From Ophioderma brevispina (taxonomy: Eukaryota; Echinodermata; Ophiuroidea; Amphilepidida; Ophiodermatidae), in NCBI GenBank assembly GCA_023653785.1, contig JAMKCH010049376.1, positions 62,001 to 126,000 on the forward strand: a stretch of 64,000 nt of DNA, written 5' to 3'. Shown here one piece after another: positions 45,365-57,690 of the stretch (position 1 is the stretch's first letter; every line of letters starts with the position of its first letter). The position numbers and the translations under genes are program-made. Below the pieces are notes generated by a model. That model did no database searches, had not been told where the DNA came from, and saw only the letters and a program-made list of their open reading frames with translations.

Positions 45365-45834
45365 AGATGGTTCAAAGGGTGGTGAGGGGCTCTAATATTT
45401 TGATTTATTTCTTTTTCGTTGCTTTTATTTTTTAGTTGTCTAACCTTTAGATACGCTTCTTATGACGATATAATATCTGAAATCTACTGAAATCATTTTG
45501 AGGACATACAGAGTATAAATGTAAGAGCTACATATGAATAAAATATGCAACTAGAATGTATGTCTCTATTTAAGTATGCATATGCTCATGAAATTCAACT
45601 AAAAGCAGTGATGCATTTAATTTCAACGTAATTTCATGTTGCTGCTGTGCAGACCTATGGGAAATATGAGTAAAATTGTCTGAACCTTAGCAATATTCTG
45701 CATTCCCAGAACTATTAAAGTAAAAGTTCACGAAATGTAAATTTGTTGCATTAGAGCAGATGTCAGCTGTTTTATTTGGAACTGAATTCTGAGAATACAG
45801 GCCTGCGTAATTTATGTATATTTTGCTTTATTTT

Positions 45835-47995
45835 CACTCAAAACAAAAGTCGCTTTTTCGACATGCTTTACTAAAACAAATTAGTACGACAAATCAGTTG
45901 AGCATCTACTAGCAGTTTTTATACACGAATCCGACGGCGACTATTCTCGCCCCTACGCCGTGGTCGGCGCACTCGCCATCCGCCATGGCTGGGGGCATCT
46001 TTTGCATTTCTCGTTATACATCGCGTTTACGTTGTACGTGTTACCACAAAGAAGCGATAATTTTGATCAGTTCTGACGGCAAAAATCAACACTATTTCAC
46101 TGTTATCCATTTGCATATCATCATGGCGGCTCTGAAAAAATGTAAATTTCTTGTCTGCACAAATAGCGAGAAAAAGTCCAAAAATGGAAACGACTGCTTG
46201 TAAAATTGCCTTCCATACACATGAAGAATGTGAATGTCTGCATCCGTCCATTGCATCGGTTCCAAACATCCAAATGGTAACAACCATCGAATCTGCCACT
46301 GCATAATGAAGTGGAATGAACGTATTTTATTTTTATTATTTTCATTTAGTTGCTTTAAATACGATTGTTTGTTTCGACAATTCCATTTTAAAACATGGTT
46401 AATTTTAGTTTCACCAGTCACGTACACGTTACAATCAGCTCATGTACAGAAAAACCAATAAGCGTCCTTTCTAAAACATCAACCACCCGCATCGGATGTA
46501 GCGTTTTTCAGCACTACGATCGGTCCTTTGGGAACTATTCAATTTTTCACGTACACTGAATTATCAACAAATTCTGTTGTTACTTTAAGGGTGTCTGGAT
46601 TTTTTGAATTTTACGGAAAAATGATTTTTCATCCGACGCGGCTGTTATTACCAATTTTTAACACGTTTTCTCACCATAGCGTTCATTTCTAATCACGCAA
46701 TTGGGCGAGAGAACCTTCAATTTTGACAACAACAAAGACCGTGCCCTGGAACTCCGTTTAGCCAGTCCCGACATCATCGCCTTCTTAGATCATATAAATA
46801 AACGGTGAAAATGGTTAAAAATTGCGAAAAAGGTAGGTTGTAAATTCTTATTCGTTCGTTTAAGCTCGTAAAAGGCAATATGCGGCGTGTGGTGTACTGT
46901 ATGTTTGGTGGCCGGGATGCCCCCGTAATGGCGGCGACGTAGAGGGTGTCCTTTCGAGCCTTCCCCGTCGATTCGTGATAGCTCTTTCAACCCGCTCACA
47001 ACTTTTGAGAAAGCGTAAGCATAGTAAACAACGAATACAACCTATTTTAGCGTTCCTAACTGGAATCTCAGGTGTTACAATTTGTCTAAATTAAAGCATC
47101 ATAATAAGTTTGTACAACCTTGAATTAATTGGTAAAGCCTGCCCAACCCCATCATTTGCACCTGTACCTCAAGTCTGCACTGTACCGCCACGGTTGTGTG
47201 GGGCTCTCCAAAGCGATGCAAACCAGGTAATTTTAGGTATGTTAGGCGTATAAGATCACCCACACAAATTAAATCTGGAATGTTAGCACTGACACCTGTC
47301 TATTTATCCACTTGGCCGGATCATATTCATTTTATCGCATTGAGCTTTTGAGATGAACCCGGCGTGCATGGGTCTACTGCCGTATAGTGTACCATGCATG
47401 ACTCCATGACCGTACCCACTACATGGGTCTCCAGGCTAATACGTAGACCTATCATGGTTTAAGATCAAGACGATTCTGTGCTCCATGACATGCTTAGACC
47501 AGTTTAGGCACACACAATAATAAGTTGTTACATTTGGTGTATAATTTGTGTGATTCCATATTTGCATCTAATAAGCGTATTTCTACGTGTTGTGTCGCTT
47601 TGGATAGCCTACATGGACCAACTGCGTTTGTACAGCATAATTGTAGAGCTAATTGGTACAACTAGATAAACTAGTTAAAAATTTAGTTAAAACGGCCAAA
47701 TTAACACAAACTAGTAAAACTAGACATCGTTTTATGAATTTATAAGTTAGTAGAATTACCCCAAAAATAGTTTAGCAAATAGCGTGCCTTACCAACTTTT
47801 TAATTCAGTTTAACGAACTTGTTCTCGTTCAGAAAACTCATTGAGTATACCCACCGATTAAAATAAACTAATAATGCCTTCTTTACCAGTAATTTGAATT
47901 TGTTAAGCGTGCCTTACAAACCATCAATTAGTAAAACTAGATATCGTTTTAACGAGTTTTTTATTAGTAAAATCTACTGGTTGATGTTTTCAGTG
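45835..47995. mobile_element. Insertion 2 in copy A (about 2.16 kb)
   Basis: Absent from copy B, which runs TTTATTTTAG into TGCATTCGG. Ends CACTCAAAACA and inverted CACTGAAAACA. It holds a GC-richer part (45930-46500) with short frames on both strands, a further frame at 46790-46999, and ACTAGTAAAACTAG-type subrepeats at 47645-47975. I recognise no transposase. The superfamily is undetermined. Confidence 0.6.
47645..47975. repeat. ACTAGTAAAACTAG-like subrepeats
   Basis: Degenerate repeats of AAACTAGTAAAACTAGA, with a 'GCGTGCCTTACxAAC' phrase twice (about 47783 and 47907). Confidence 0.6.
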
Positions 47996-48249
47996 TTGGT
48001 GCATTCGGAAAACGATGATTAACTTGTAATTGAAAGACAACATGATGGATTTTTTTTTCGTTTATATTGAATTACCTACTAGTACAAGGTCATATTGGCC
48101 TCTGAGATCACAAAGAAGCACCAAGATTTTACCGTAAATTCAGATATTAAAGAAATCATAAACCACAACAAATTATATATCATTCGAAAAAATGGAAAGC
48201 TTACAATACCACTATCTCAAAAATTGCAAATCTCAGTTCGAATAAAATA

Positions 48250-48565
48250 ATAATGATATATTGGCTTTTATAAAGAGCCATTCCTATAAGATCTCGGCGC
48301 TGTTGCCTATTATTATTATGCTGCCCTCAGCAAATCATCACAATCATTTCGCTTCACATAGGTCTGCAGCTGGCCAAGCGCACAATCCTATCAGCACTTA
48401 GATTGTAATATTCCCCATAACAGCTGCCCGAATATCGCTTGGGTTGACAAGGCAAGCGAGACAAAGTGCCTTGCTCAAGTGCACAACACATTGACCGCAG
48501 CGGGGCTCGAACCACAACCTTTGGATCATAAGTCGGCAGTCATATCCACTGGACCACATGTGAAC
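48250..48565 (-). mobile_element. tRNA-derived SINE, copy A
   Basis: The minus strand begins with an A-box TGGTCCAGTGGATATGAC and B-box GTTCGAGCCCC (about 48562-48495). The body contains GGCACTTTGTCTCGCTTGCC and the unit ends in a TATTAT-rich tail near 48250. Plus frame 48479-48682 is spurious. Confidence 0.7.
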
Positions 48566-49410
48566 CTTGTAATATTAATTTATTCATTTCATATGACCAC
48601 TTTGAAACATCGTGTTAAGACATTCTACGGGAAGAACTTTGTAAAGAGGAGTTCCAGCACCCGCCCCCCTTCTGTACACTAACGGCATCCGGGAAAAGAA
48701 ATTGCCATTATTAAAAACAAGACATTTTGGTATGAAAAGATTACTTAAAAATTACTTCAGACATTTTAGGAATACCGCTCATGCATGCATGCTAAGTTTA
48801 ATATTCAAACAGATAATGTAATTGTAAATGTAATGTATACTTACTTAGGGATTCTGCAAAATGAAATGTTCAAGATTAACGTATGTATTTTTACTTTGCT
48901 AACATTAATATTTTAACACATAATATGAATTAACACCAGGTTTCAATGCATAAAAGTAATTCTTATTTGTACCAATTCCCCAGGTTACTATTGTTACGAC
49001 GTCTCGACGACACCAAGGTCAGAAATTCCCTTTCATCACAAACAAATTAAATGAGAATTGTGCACAAATGATCTGATTTTTATATAATAACACTGATTTT
49101 TATCGAATTGATTGGTTCAAGAATTCGGAATGTCCACGAAATGCAGTTCCTCTTACAAAATAATGTGAAAATAAACTGAGTAATAAATTCTTGGGAAATC
49201 TGAACATAAAAATAGCGGCTGTAATTTATGGATATCAAACATATGGTTTCCAGATTAAAAATAAAGGAGATGTATGAGCCATAACATGCGAATTCGAACA
49301 CATTCAAATCATGATGGGACCTGTTCGTGTATTTTCTACTCCTGTAAGACTCTCAAAACGACCATAATGTGTAATTCGCTTTCTCGGCACCCTCTGTGGT
49401 TGTGGTACGT

Positions 49411-49411
<1 letters not shown>

Positions 49412-49456
<45 letters not shown>

Positions 49457-49468
49457 CATCATCATCAT

Positions 49469-49524
<56 letters not shown>

Positions 49525-49526
49525 AC
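49412..49526. repeat. (TAA)n then (TCA)n triplet microsatellites
   Basis: About 15 TAA units followed by about 22 TCA units. Copy A has only a short TAA tract at this place. Confidence 0.95.
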
Positions 49527-49529
49527 TAA

Positions 49530-49741
49530 GAGTGGAATAAGGGGAATTATTAATTATTCATTAGTTTATAATGAGGTCTTTTTGTTATTTAAATTAGTAG
49601 TCTTTGTTATTCTACCTCATTTGCATAAATTAATATTCATATCCTTTGACAGAATAAAGATTCCTTAAGGGGATACGAAAATTCCCCTTAAGTCCAACTT
49701 TCTTGAATAACAAAAGATAATTTCCCCTTAATTCACCATTA
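49530..49741. mobile_element. Small AT-rich TIR element next to the triplet tract
   Basis: GGAATAAGGGGAATTAT near the left is inverted near the right (ATAATTTCCCCTTAATTC). An internal palindrome CCTTAAGGGG/CCCCTTAAG is at 49665-49694. Absent from copy A. A second triplet tract (TAA/TGA) follows at 49745-49782. Confidence 0.55.
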
Positions 49742-49847
49742 GTCATATAATAATGATAATAATAATAATAACAATAATAATATCGCTTTATTTCGTAAAA
49801 CTAATTCAGATTTAAAACCGATTTTTCCAAAATCCTCCTTTCGATAG

Positions 49848-49915
49848 TGTAATAGACAGAAATATCGATTTCTAATGCACATGTCACTAGTTCGAATCCC
49901 ATTCCAACCACTTTT
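49848..49915 (+). other. tRNA-like SINE head, copy B
   Basis: Counterpart of 44092-44160, with B-box AGTTCGAATCCC. Confidence 0.55.
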
Positions 49916-51149
49916 AAATAATCTCAATATCTTGATGCAGGTGTACAATACATAAAGCGCACATGTAGAATGTGGTCCAGATGCAAAGCGTGCGGATGCA
50001 TATTTCTTAGATCAGATCATCCATTCCAAAAATGGCATTTAATTTGAAATACGGACACTCTGTATTATACATTTAAAAAGTGGCAGTGCACTTTTCAGCC
50101 TGTGACTGTACAAAACTGGCATTGTACATACGTTAGTGATAAATGAAGCCAATTTCGCAAACGCATGACATAATGAATCCAATTTTGTCAACGCTGACCA
50201 ATACCTCAATGTTCCGATTCACAAGTTCTTAAACCGTCAAGTGATACAAGACAGGATGTCATTGCAGGAAGGAAATATTTTTCATGGAAGTCTCTGGTAA
50301 AAACCAGTTATTAAATTGCATAATTTCCAACACCTGAAATGACATCGGCGAATTTTAGAAGTTGATGTCCGCATTAAATGTTTAATGCTTACAACAATTT
50401 TAAAATGATTCGGTGCATGTTCAAAGGGTGGTGAGGTGCTCCAACATTTTTATTCATTTCCTTTTCGTCGCTTACCAACTGTTTGCTTTTATTTTTTTAA
50501 TTGTCTTACTTTTAAAATCCGCTTCTTATGACAACATTATAGCGAAATTTGGGCTCCTATGAAATCATTTTGAGGACCTACAGAGGCTAAATGTGAATAA
50601 AATACGCAACTAAGATGTATGTCTCTATTTAAGTATGCATGCTCATGTAATTCAACTAAAACAAATAACCCGCTGCGCAGTGATGCATTTAATTCAAACG
50701 TAATTTTATGTTGCTGCTGTGCAAACCTATGGGAAATATGAGTAAAATTGTCTGAACCTTAGCAATATTCTGCATTCCCAGAACTAGTAATGTAAAAGTT
50801 CACAAAATGTAAATTGGTTGCATAAGAGCAGATGTCAGCTGTTTTATTTGGAACTGAATTCTGAGAATACAGGCCTGCGTAATTTATGTATATTTTTCTT
50901 TATTTTAGTGCATTCGGAAAACCATGATTAGCTTGTAATTGAAAGCCAACATGTTTTTTTTTTTTCGTTTATATTGAATTGCCTACTAGTACAAGGTCAC
51001 ATTGGCCTGTGAGATCACAAAAAAGCACCAAGATTTTACCCGTAAATGATAAAATTAAGATATTAAAGAAATCATAAACCACAAGTTATATGTCATTCAA
51101 AAAAAAAAAATTGGAAAGCTTACAATACCACTATCTCAAAATTGCAAAT

Positions 51150-51480
51150 GTCAGTGTTTTTTTATATTGACTTTTATAAAGCGCAATTCCTATAAGATCA
51201 CGGCGCTGTTGCCTATGATTATTACGCTGCCGTCAAAAAATCGTCACATTCATTTCGCTTCATCTTGGACGGCAGCTGGCCAAGCGCACAATCATATATA
51301 GTATCAGCACTTAGATTGTAATATTCCCCATAACAGCTGGCTGCCCGAATATCGCCTGGGTCGACGAGGTAAGCGAGGTAAAGGGCCTTACCTAAGTGAA
51401 CAACACATTGACCGCAGCGTGGCTGGAACCCACAAAATTTGGATCATGAGTGGCAGTCATATCCACGGGAACACATGTGA
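51150..51480 (-). mobile_element. tRNA-derived SINE, copy B
   Basis: Counterpart of 48250-48565 at the same place in the duplicated block; the B-box is more decayed. Confidence 0.65.
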
Positions 51481-52040
51481 ACCTTGTATATAATACTAAT
51501 TTATTCATTTCATATGACCACTTTGAAACATTTTGCTAAGAAATTCTACGGGAAGAACTTTGTAAAGAGGAGTTCCAACACCCCCCCCCCCTTCCTTCTG
51601 GACAATAACGGCGTCCGGGAAAAGAAATTGCCATTATCAAAAAACAAGACATTTTGGTATGAATTACTTAAAAATTACTCCAGACATTTTAGGAATACTT
51701 ACCACTCATAAGCGACAACCATGCAAAGTTAGTCCAACAGATAATGTAATTGTAAATGTATACTTACGTTATGAATAACGTATGTATTTTTACTCTGCTA
51801 AAATTAATATTTTTAATAAATAATGTTACACTAGGTTTCAATGCATAGAAATAATGTTAATTTATACCAATTACCCAGTTTACTATTGTTACGACGTAAC
51901 CAAGGACAACAAGGTCAGAAATATCCTTTCAACACAAACAAATTAAACGAGCCTTGTGCACAAATGATCTGATTTTTATAAAATAACACTGATTTATTAT
52001 GATTTTATCGAATTGATTGGTTCAAGAATTCGGAATGTCC

Positions 52041-55000
52041 AAAAAACAATTGACAATAAAAATCATAAAATGTCTTTATGAATACTAAATACTTATTCTA
52101 TTAATGTCCAATCTGACATGGCGACTAATTTCCAGAATTTAAAGAAGCGTTGCAGTTCAACGATGATATGTACTCACAGCGAACACTCCAAAATGACTGC
52201 ATGTAAAGTCATATAAATCCACGATATATATAACCCATGGAAATCTTTTTCTCCTTTCTCGGATCAGTCCTGAAGATAACATTGTCCTGCAGTTCAAGAC
52301 GACAAGGTTCTTATAGGTCCCTTGATGAACAAGCCACATTTAACAAAACCGGATTTATCCACGAAAATGTCCATCTGTCACAAATGTCCACCTTTAGGAG
52401 CAGAAATTGGAATTCAATTTGAATCCAAAAATTGAAGCTCCTTTGGCTTGAAAAATGAATACATCCAGTTCAGCTTTAAAGCTCCTGTGGTATCGATAAT
52501 ATCAATTGATCCTGGTATACTGCACTGATCTACCATACTGAAGATCCACAATAAACTACTGGCTACGTTCTCTGATATCAATCTATATTAATGTTTTCCA
52601 GCTAGTTTCCGCAATCTAAAAATAGCTATTACAACATCTTACATAGCCAATTGGATCGTACATTGATGATATAATTGGGAATCGCCTATATGATGCAATC
52701 TTCAACTTACACCAATATGAAAACCCCCAGGAAAGTCCCTTGGTATTTATTATAGTAGCTTTTCTAGAAACCTCTGACTTGTAAACACATATTGCATCAT
52801 ACCACTTAGGGATTTCCATGCTTCTCCTGCATGATGAAATAAAGTACTTCCTCTGCCAGAAGCCATTTCTCAAAAAATACAGAAATAAAATTCAATAATT
52901 CTAATCACGCGCATAATTGATCCAAAATACCAGCAAACCCTAATCTTTAATTACTTTTATTGTATCCTGGTCCAGGACATCACTGATATGCACACAACAC
53001 ATCAACAGCACGTTGTTTCCACTTCCCTTCTCCGCTGCCATATGTCCCAGTACTTCCACACTGCCGAAAGGAGGCGAATTTAACAAAAGATTATGATGAA
53101 ATTTTAAAACTGGTCACACAGCTATAAATATTGACTTACTCGAATTTTCAAAAGATATTTCGTGCCCTCGGCATTTCGGCGGAACAGGAACTACGCTGAT
53201 GATGTAATAGGCCGCGTGTTGAGACAATATCACTGCTCATTAAAATCAGTTTTGTGTTATTTTTAGAACAAGCATGCATGTGATAGTAATGTTTTAAATG
53301 GTAGAAATGAATACAGAAAAGCCCATGTACAAATCTTATAGGAAGGCCCAAATCTGACAGTTATGATGAAGATGAATGTCCTTGTCCATTTGGCAACGTA
53401 ACCGAATTCGGAAACAATGTACCTGCTAGGCAATCATGAGCAGTTGACGCTTTATGACTACTTGTTATGTTTTATACAAGACACGCCCTAATTTGGTTGA
53501 AATAGCTTTATTATGATATAATTTACAAAGTTATGATATAATTATCAACTTGTGCAAATTCCGTGGCATGCAAATATGGGTTACTTTTCCACAGAAAATC
53601 CTTAGACATGGGTTTATTTCCCGCCAGTTTCCGTTCGCGAGTCCCCAAAAATTTTGAAAACCCGTTATAATTGAATCAACTGGATAAATTCTATTCCTCA
53701 GCCGCACATCCGCCCACCCATCTGATAGCCTCCTCCTGGTTTGACCCCTAATGACCCCCAAACGCTTAAATCCGTTTTAATAGATTAATACTAGGTTTTC
53801 CTATAAGAGAATGTTTTAAACTATTCTCGCCCTGCCGTATCGAACGAGCCTGAGGCAACACAATTATGTCGATCCGTTCCACTTACGGCGGCGTAAATGA
53901 GTACCCCGCACTTTTTCGAACTTCTCGATACCGGTTGTGTTTCGGCAAGTAGCCCTGCCGTACGATACGGCATAGTCCTTTACATTTCCTTCCCTTGCCA
54001 TATGTTACTATACTTCGGTACTTAGCGGAAAAAAAAGCTTATCCAGCATCCAGTTTTTGACAAGCGATGTTTCGGCACAACAACACTTGAGTGGTCCAAA
54101 ACAATATGGCCCTTTAAAGGCCGACTCAGAGATTTCTGATAAGGTCGCCCTCACTTTTTCAAAAAAATGTGTTTTTGCATGTACAAATGCTTGTCCATAT
54201 ACTAATACACTGTGTGAAATGGCTAAGCTGCAAATCGAAGTCTTCATATAGAACATCACATTTGTTTAAAAATTCCGGATCCGGAAATTTTGTTATACAC
54301 AGTATCCTCTGGCACTGTTATGCTACAAGATAAATTTTTACTGCATCAAAAACGAAAACTCTCCGATTCATCTCAACTTTTGGAATTGAGCATTCTAGGT
54401 GACTATCTTTGTTCTAGTTGATTATTTTTAAGTTATATATTAAAAAAAATATATCAGATCTCTGAGTCAGACGTAATTTAACAAGAATGAATCTGCATCA
54501 ATTGTTTTTTGTGGGAGGTCTATATGAGGCCTTCGCGCAAAATAAGATACAATAAGTTTTTCCAGGGTGAATGGTTAATTCAACCGGCCATTTGTTACAA
54601 TACTTAAAATCTTGAACCCACAATGTGTGATATCGCAAGACTGGGTTCTACTTTGATTATCTTCTCCATCGTTTTCATCAGTGTAGTGCAAAGCTTGCAA
54701 ATAGGTTTTATATATATTGATCATAAATGGATGGTCAAGGAAATAATATTACCAAGTATATGACATTAAGTGGGTCACTCTATATGCAGACACCATACAA
54801 TGATATAAAATATTGCACCATGTTTTAATAATGGGTGAAGAAATAGCTAAATTATAAAAAGATGTAATTCCTGCATCATCACATTATCCTGACTCGAGAG
54901 CGTTAAAATATAATAAAGTTCGTATTCTACAAATGTGAAAATATTGAAAATTAAATATGTTTGTATTTTTTGCGGAACCCACTTGTGTACTATATCTTAG

Positions 55001-56631
55001 TTTCTGTTACACACAAGATTGCGAAATATAGATTTTTGGAGGTTTTAATATCCTTCGTTTTTATAGTATTTTGAAACAAGAAAATGCGAACCTCATATCG
55101 GTTATGATTTCCTGCATCTTTCTAGCCCGTATTTGCATCAAGCGACAACTTTTGAGTGACGGTACTTATTGCTGAATCCTGGTGCTGTGTTGTATTTATT
55201 TGTAGCTAAACCTTTTACTACAAAACTGATATTGTTCCATTATATAGGACACAATAAATGGAAGTACTTTGGTTTTAGCCTGTGGGGTCACATTTGTAAT
55301 TAACTTGGAATTCCACGGAGGACCGGTTTCATTAAGTTAAATGGAAAAATCTTGCGATTTAGATTGGGTGCAATTCAGTAGTTAATTAAAAGAGGCTCCC
55401 CACCTGAAAATGCCAAATTGATAAACCGTCAACAAATGTCTATATTTATTTCGTTCGTTTAAATTTTATTGTCATTTTCTCCCTCGTTGTATCTTTTTTT
55501 CTATAACTCTGTAAAACTATTTAGAAAGCTTGCGTTCAAATATGTTATTTTCCTATTCAAGAAAGAGGCTTTAATTAAGTGTGTGTGTGTGAGGGGGGGG
55601 GGCAGAAAAAACAGCCTAGGGATCGTAAATTAAGTTTTTAATGATGCATTGTGTACCTTTCTCCACGCATCTCTGGGGTAGTGTGTTTAAAAAAAAATCA
55701 GTCGCGCCATCCGGAGATATGGCGGTAGTGTCTCTAGGAACCTCCTATTAACCAACAACTGGCCACACATTACATTTTAAAACAATTTAGTACAAGGTAC
55801 GTTGATCGTCAAACAGTAATACAATATGAACACAAAAACAATATTTTACGTATTTATATTATTAATAACACTGTTGCTCATAAAGTGAATAATTGTTGTA
55901 GATAGACCAATCTTAAAACGTGTTTCTATTGAACGCCTCAGTAATCAATAGAGTTGGTAAAATGATTACATAATGAGTCCTCCCACTACCCGGTAAGTGA
56001 AACCAGGCTAATTTTTTTGAATTTACGTAAAACAGTGCCTTTGTTGGGAGCTATATATAAAATGCCAGACGTCTTTTGTATGTTCCTTTCCCCTGCTCCA
56101 CGCCTGTTTACAAGGGGTCCATTTAAAATAGTTGGTTGTTACCTTAACAATAGAAACTGACACAGAGGTTCCCTATGCTATGCCTCCTCCAAGCGGCAGC
56201 ATTGTCAATAAGCGCTGAAGAGATGCAAACAGCAATTCGCTGATTTCTCATCGGCATATCGCAGAGTACGGCCTGTAAAATCCTTAGACATCATCGAAAG
56301 GTGTGTCATTTGAGGCCAACTGAATCTCTTCAGCACGACCACGATTGACTAACCAGACGAAGATTGACGCCGACTCTCAATTCCTGTGTCGTAGACAGCC
56401 TCGAAATTCCAACAAGCCGTCTCGATCGTTATGTAGAGAGGACCCGATGGAATCAACGTTTCCCGCCAAACATGTAAAATAGGGGTATTTCTAGACGAAG
56501 TGGGCAGGGTTATCAAACAACAGCAAGACGTGCAGGTTATCTAGACTCAATCACGGTCATATTCGTGAATAACGGTGAAACGCTGACACGTTTTTGATGA
56601 AAAATGTACTCGGACACACATGGGCAAAAAA
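52041..56631. other. Unannotated stretch
   Basis: Short frames on both strands without recognisable motif. A near-perfect palindrome around AATTCCGGATCCGGAAATT is at 54270-54290 and a G-run at 55592-55602. I see no gene in this 4.6 kb. Confidence 0.5.
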
Positions 56632-56633
56632 TA

Positions 56634-57484
56634 GTAGGGTTTAACCGAGAATTTCCAATATCTAGAAGTTGGGGAATAAGGGTGTTAAGATGTTTTTTCT
56701 ATAGTTGAAGGGGCTGAATCAGAATTTTTAATGGGTCCAATCTCTGGGAATGTGGGGAACTTTGTTTTAAATAAGTGGGTGAAATTAGTAGACACGGGTA
56801 AATTTGAAATCAAGTAACATGTGTTTAAATGTACAACCAAGGTTTTTTCTCATTATAAGGATTAAAATGTTAGTTATCTAGGATGATGACCGGCGGTTAT
56901 TAAACAGTACAAAGCCTATTAAGAGTTCAAAGGTGCATCCTGGGAAATGTTACTAAATGCTCCATTTTATTGAAACAACTGGTGATCAAATGTTGTCTTA
57001 TGGCTCTATTTTACAATGTTTGGCATTGGTTTCGTAATTAGGTGGGCACAATGTACAAGGGTCTACATTGTCTATAGCCTATAGACTATGGGGTCACCAA
57101 AACGTGTCTGCTTTAGTATGACCAGGCAATATTTGACACCGTTTCAACAAAATCTGATGCATAAAAGTTGGATTTTTCGCTCAGAATGACCTTGAACCCA
57201 ATTAGGGCTGTAGCCGTGTAACTATAGGTGGGAACCTATACAACTATATACCTTTTTTACTCTCATAATAAGACCAATCATTGGTGTACATTTAAACACA
57301 ATTTCATTCACTTGTTTTCACATTTACAATTTTACCTGCTATATTTTACAAAGTTCCCCCATTTCCCAGAACCAGAGATTGGACCAAAAAGATTTAATTC
57401 AGCACCCTTCAAACTATATAGAAAAACATTTTAAACCTTCTTCCTCCCCAATTTTCTAGAATTGGATTCTCGTTTATACCCTAC
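56634..57484. mobile_element. MITE with long TIRs, TA duplication (851 bp)
   Basis: Left GTAGGGTTTAACCGAGAATT matches the inverted right end (57440-57484). Arm similarity continues for about 240 bp, including GGTCCAATCTCTGG and GGGGAACTTTGT. TA flanks at 56632-56633 and 57485-57486. No transposase. Frames such as 57228-57434 are arm sequence. Confidence 0.82.
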
Positions 57485-57486
57485 TA

Positions 57487-57690
57487 TAATGGATGACCAA
57501 CAACAGGAGATGCTCTAGAAGGTATTTTCCAGACCGATCTAGTTCCTGGACGTCTGCCATTAATCCTATTCATGTCGGCGAGCGTTTAATTAAAATCAAT
57601 CACCCTTCACTTCAGGTTACTCTTTCCCTCTTCCGTAATGGAGCACAGTATGGCTGTTCATCAAGTTCAACTGTAATTTTCAAATACTGA
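57487..57690 (+). CDS. Candidate terminal exon, beta-rich
   Basis: The plus frame ends 'VTLSLFRNGAQYGCSSSSTV' plus 'IFKY' and a TGA at 57688. A polypyrimidine-flanked CAG at about 57614-57616 (CCCTTCACTTCAG) could be its splice acceptor. The last block reads like the closing strands of an Ig/IPT-type domain, where 'V.V.L.R..G..Y.S....F.Y' is common, but this is only a resemblance. It sits directly beside a MITE. No upstream exon is recognised. It may equally be chance. Confidence 0.2.

Larger units (their letters stand above)
43646..49132 (+). repeat. Tandem segmental duplication, copy A
   Basis: Collinear with copy B (49133-52040) from 'CCACGCAATGCAGTTCCTC' to 'GAATTCGGAATGTCCA'. Shared landmarks are the TAA microsatellite (43992 and 49412), a tRNA-like SINE head (44092 and 49848), 'GTGGCAGTGCACTTTT' (44353 and 50082), 'CTGCATTCCCAGAACTA' (45698 and 50770), and a minus-strand SINE (48250-48565 and 51150-51480). 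Copy A is longer because of two insertions. Confidence 0.88.
49133..52040 (+). repeat. Tandem segmental duplication, copy B
   Basis: Second copy of the block at 43646-49132, lacking insertions 1 and 2 but with an expanded triplet tract and an extra 0.2-kb element at 49530-49741. Confidence 0.88.

Noticed and set aside
46790..46999. Minus frame in a GC-richer patch, considered as a THAP-like exon on either strand
   Set aside because: No C2-C-H pattern is complete and no splice chain was found; it lies inside insertion 2.
49274..49668. Poly-Ile, poly-Asn and poly-His frames
   Set aside because: Translations of the TAA and TCA triplet tracts.
56160..56480. Possible Tc1-like transposase remnant (plus strand, 'RPRLTNQ' context)
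   Set aside because: Stops in every frame and only a few residues resemble the family; below the evidence needed.
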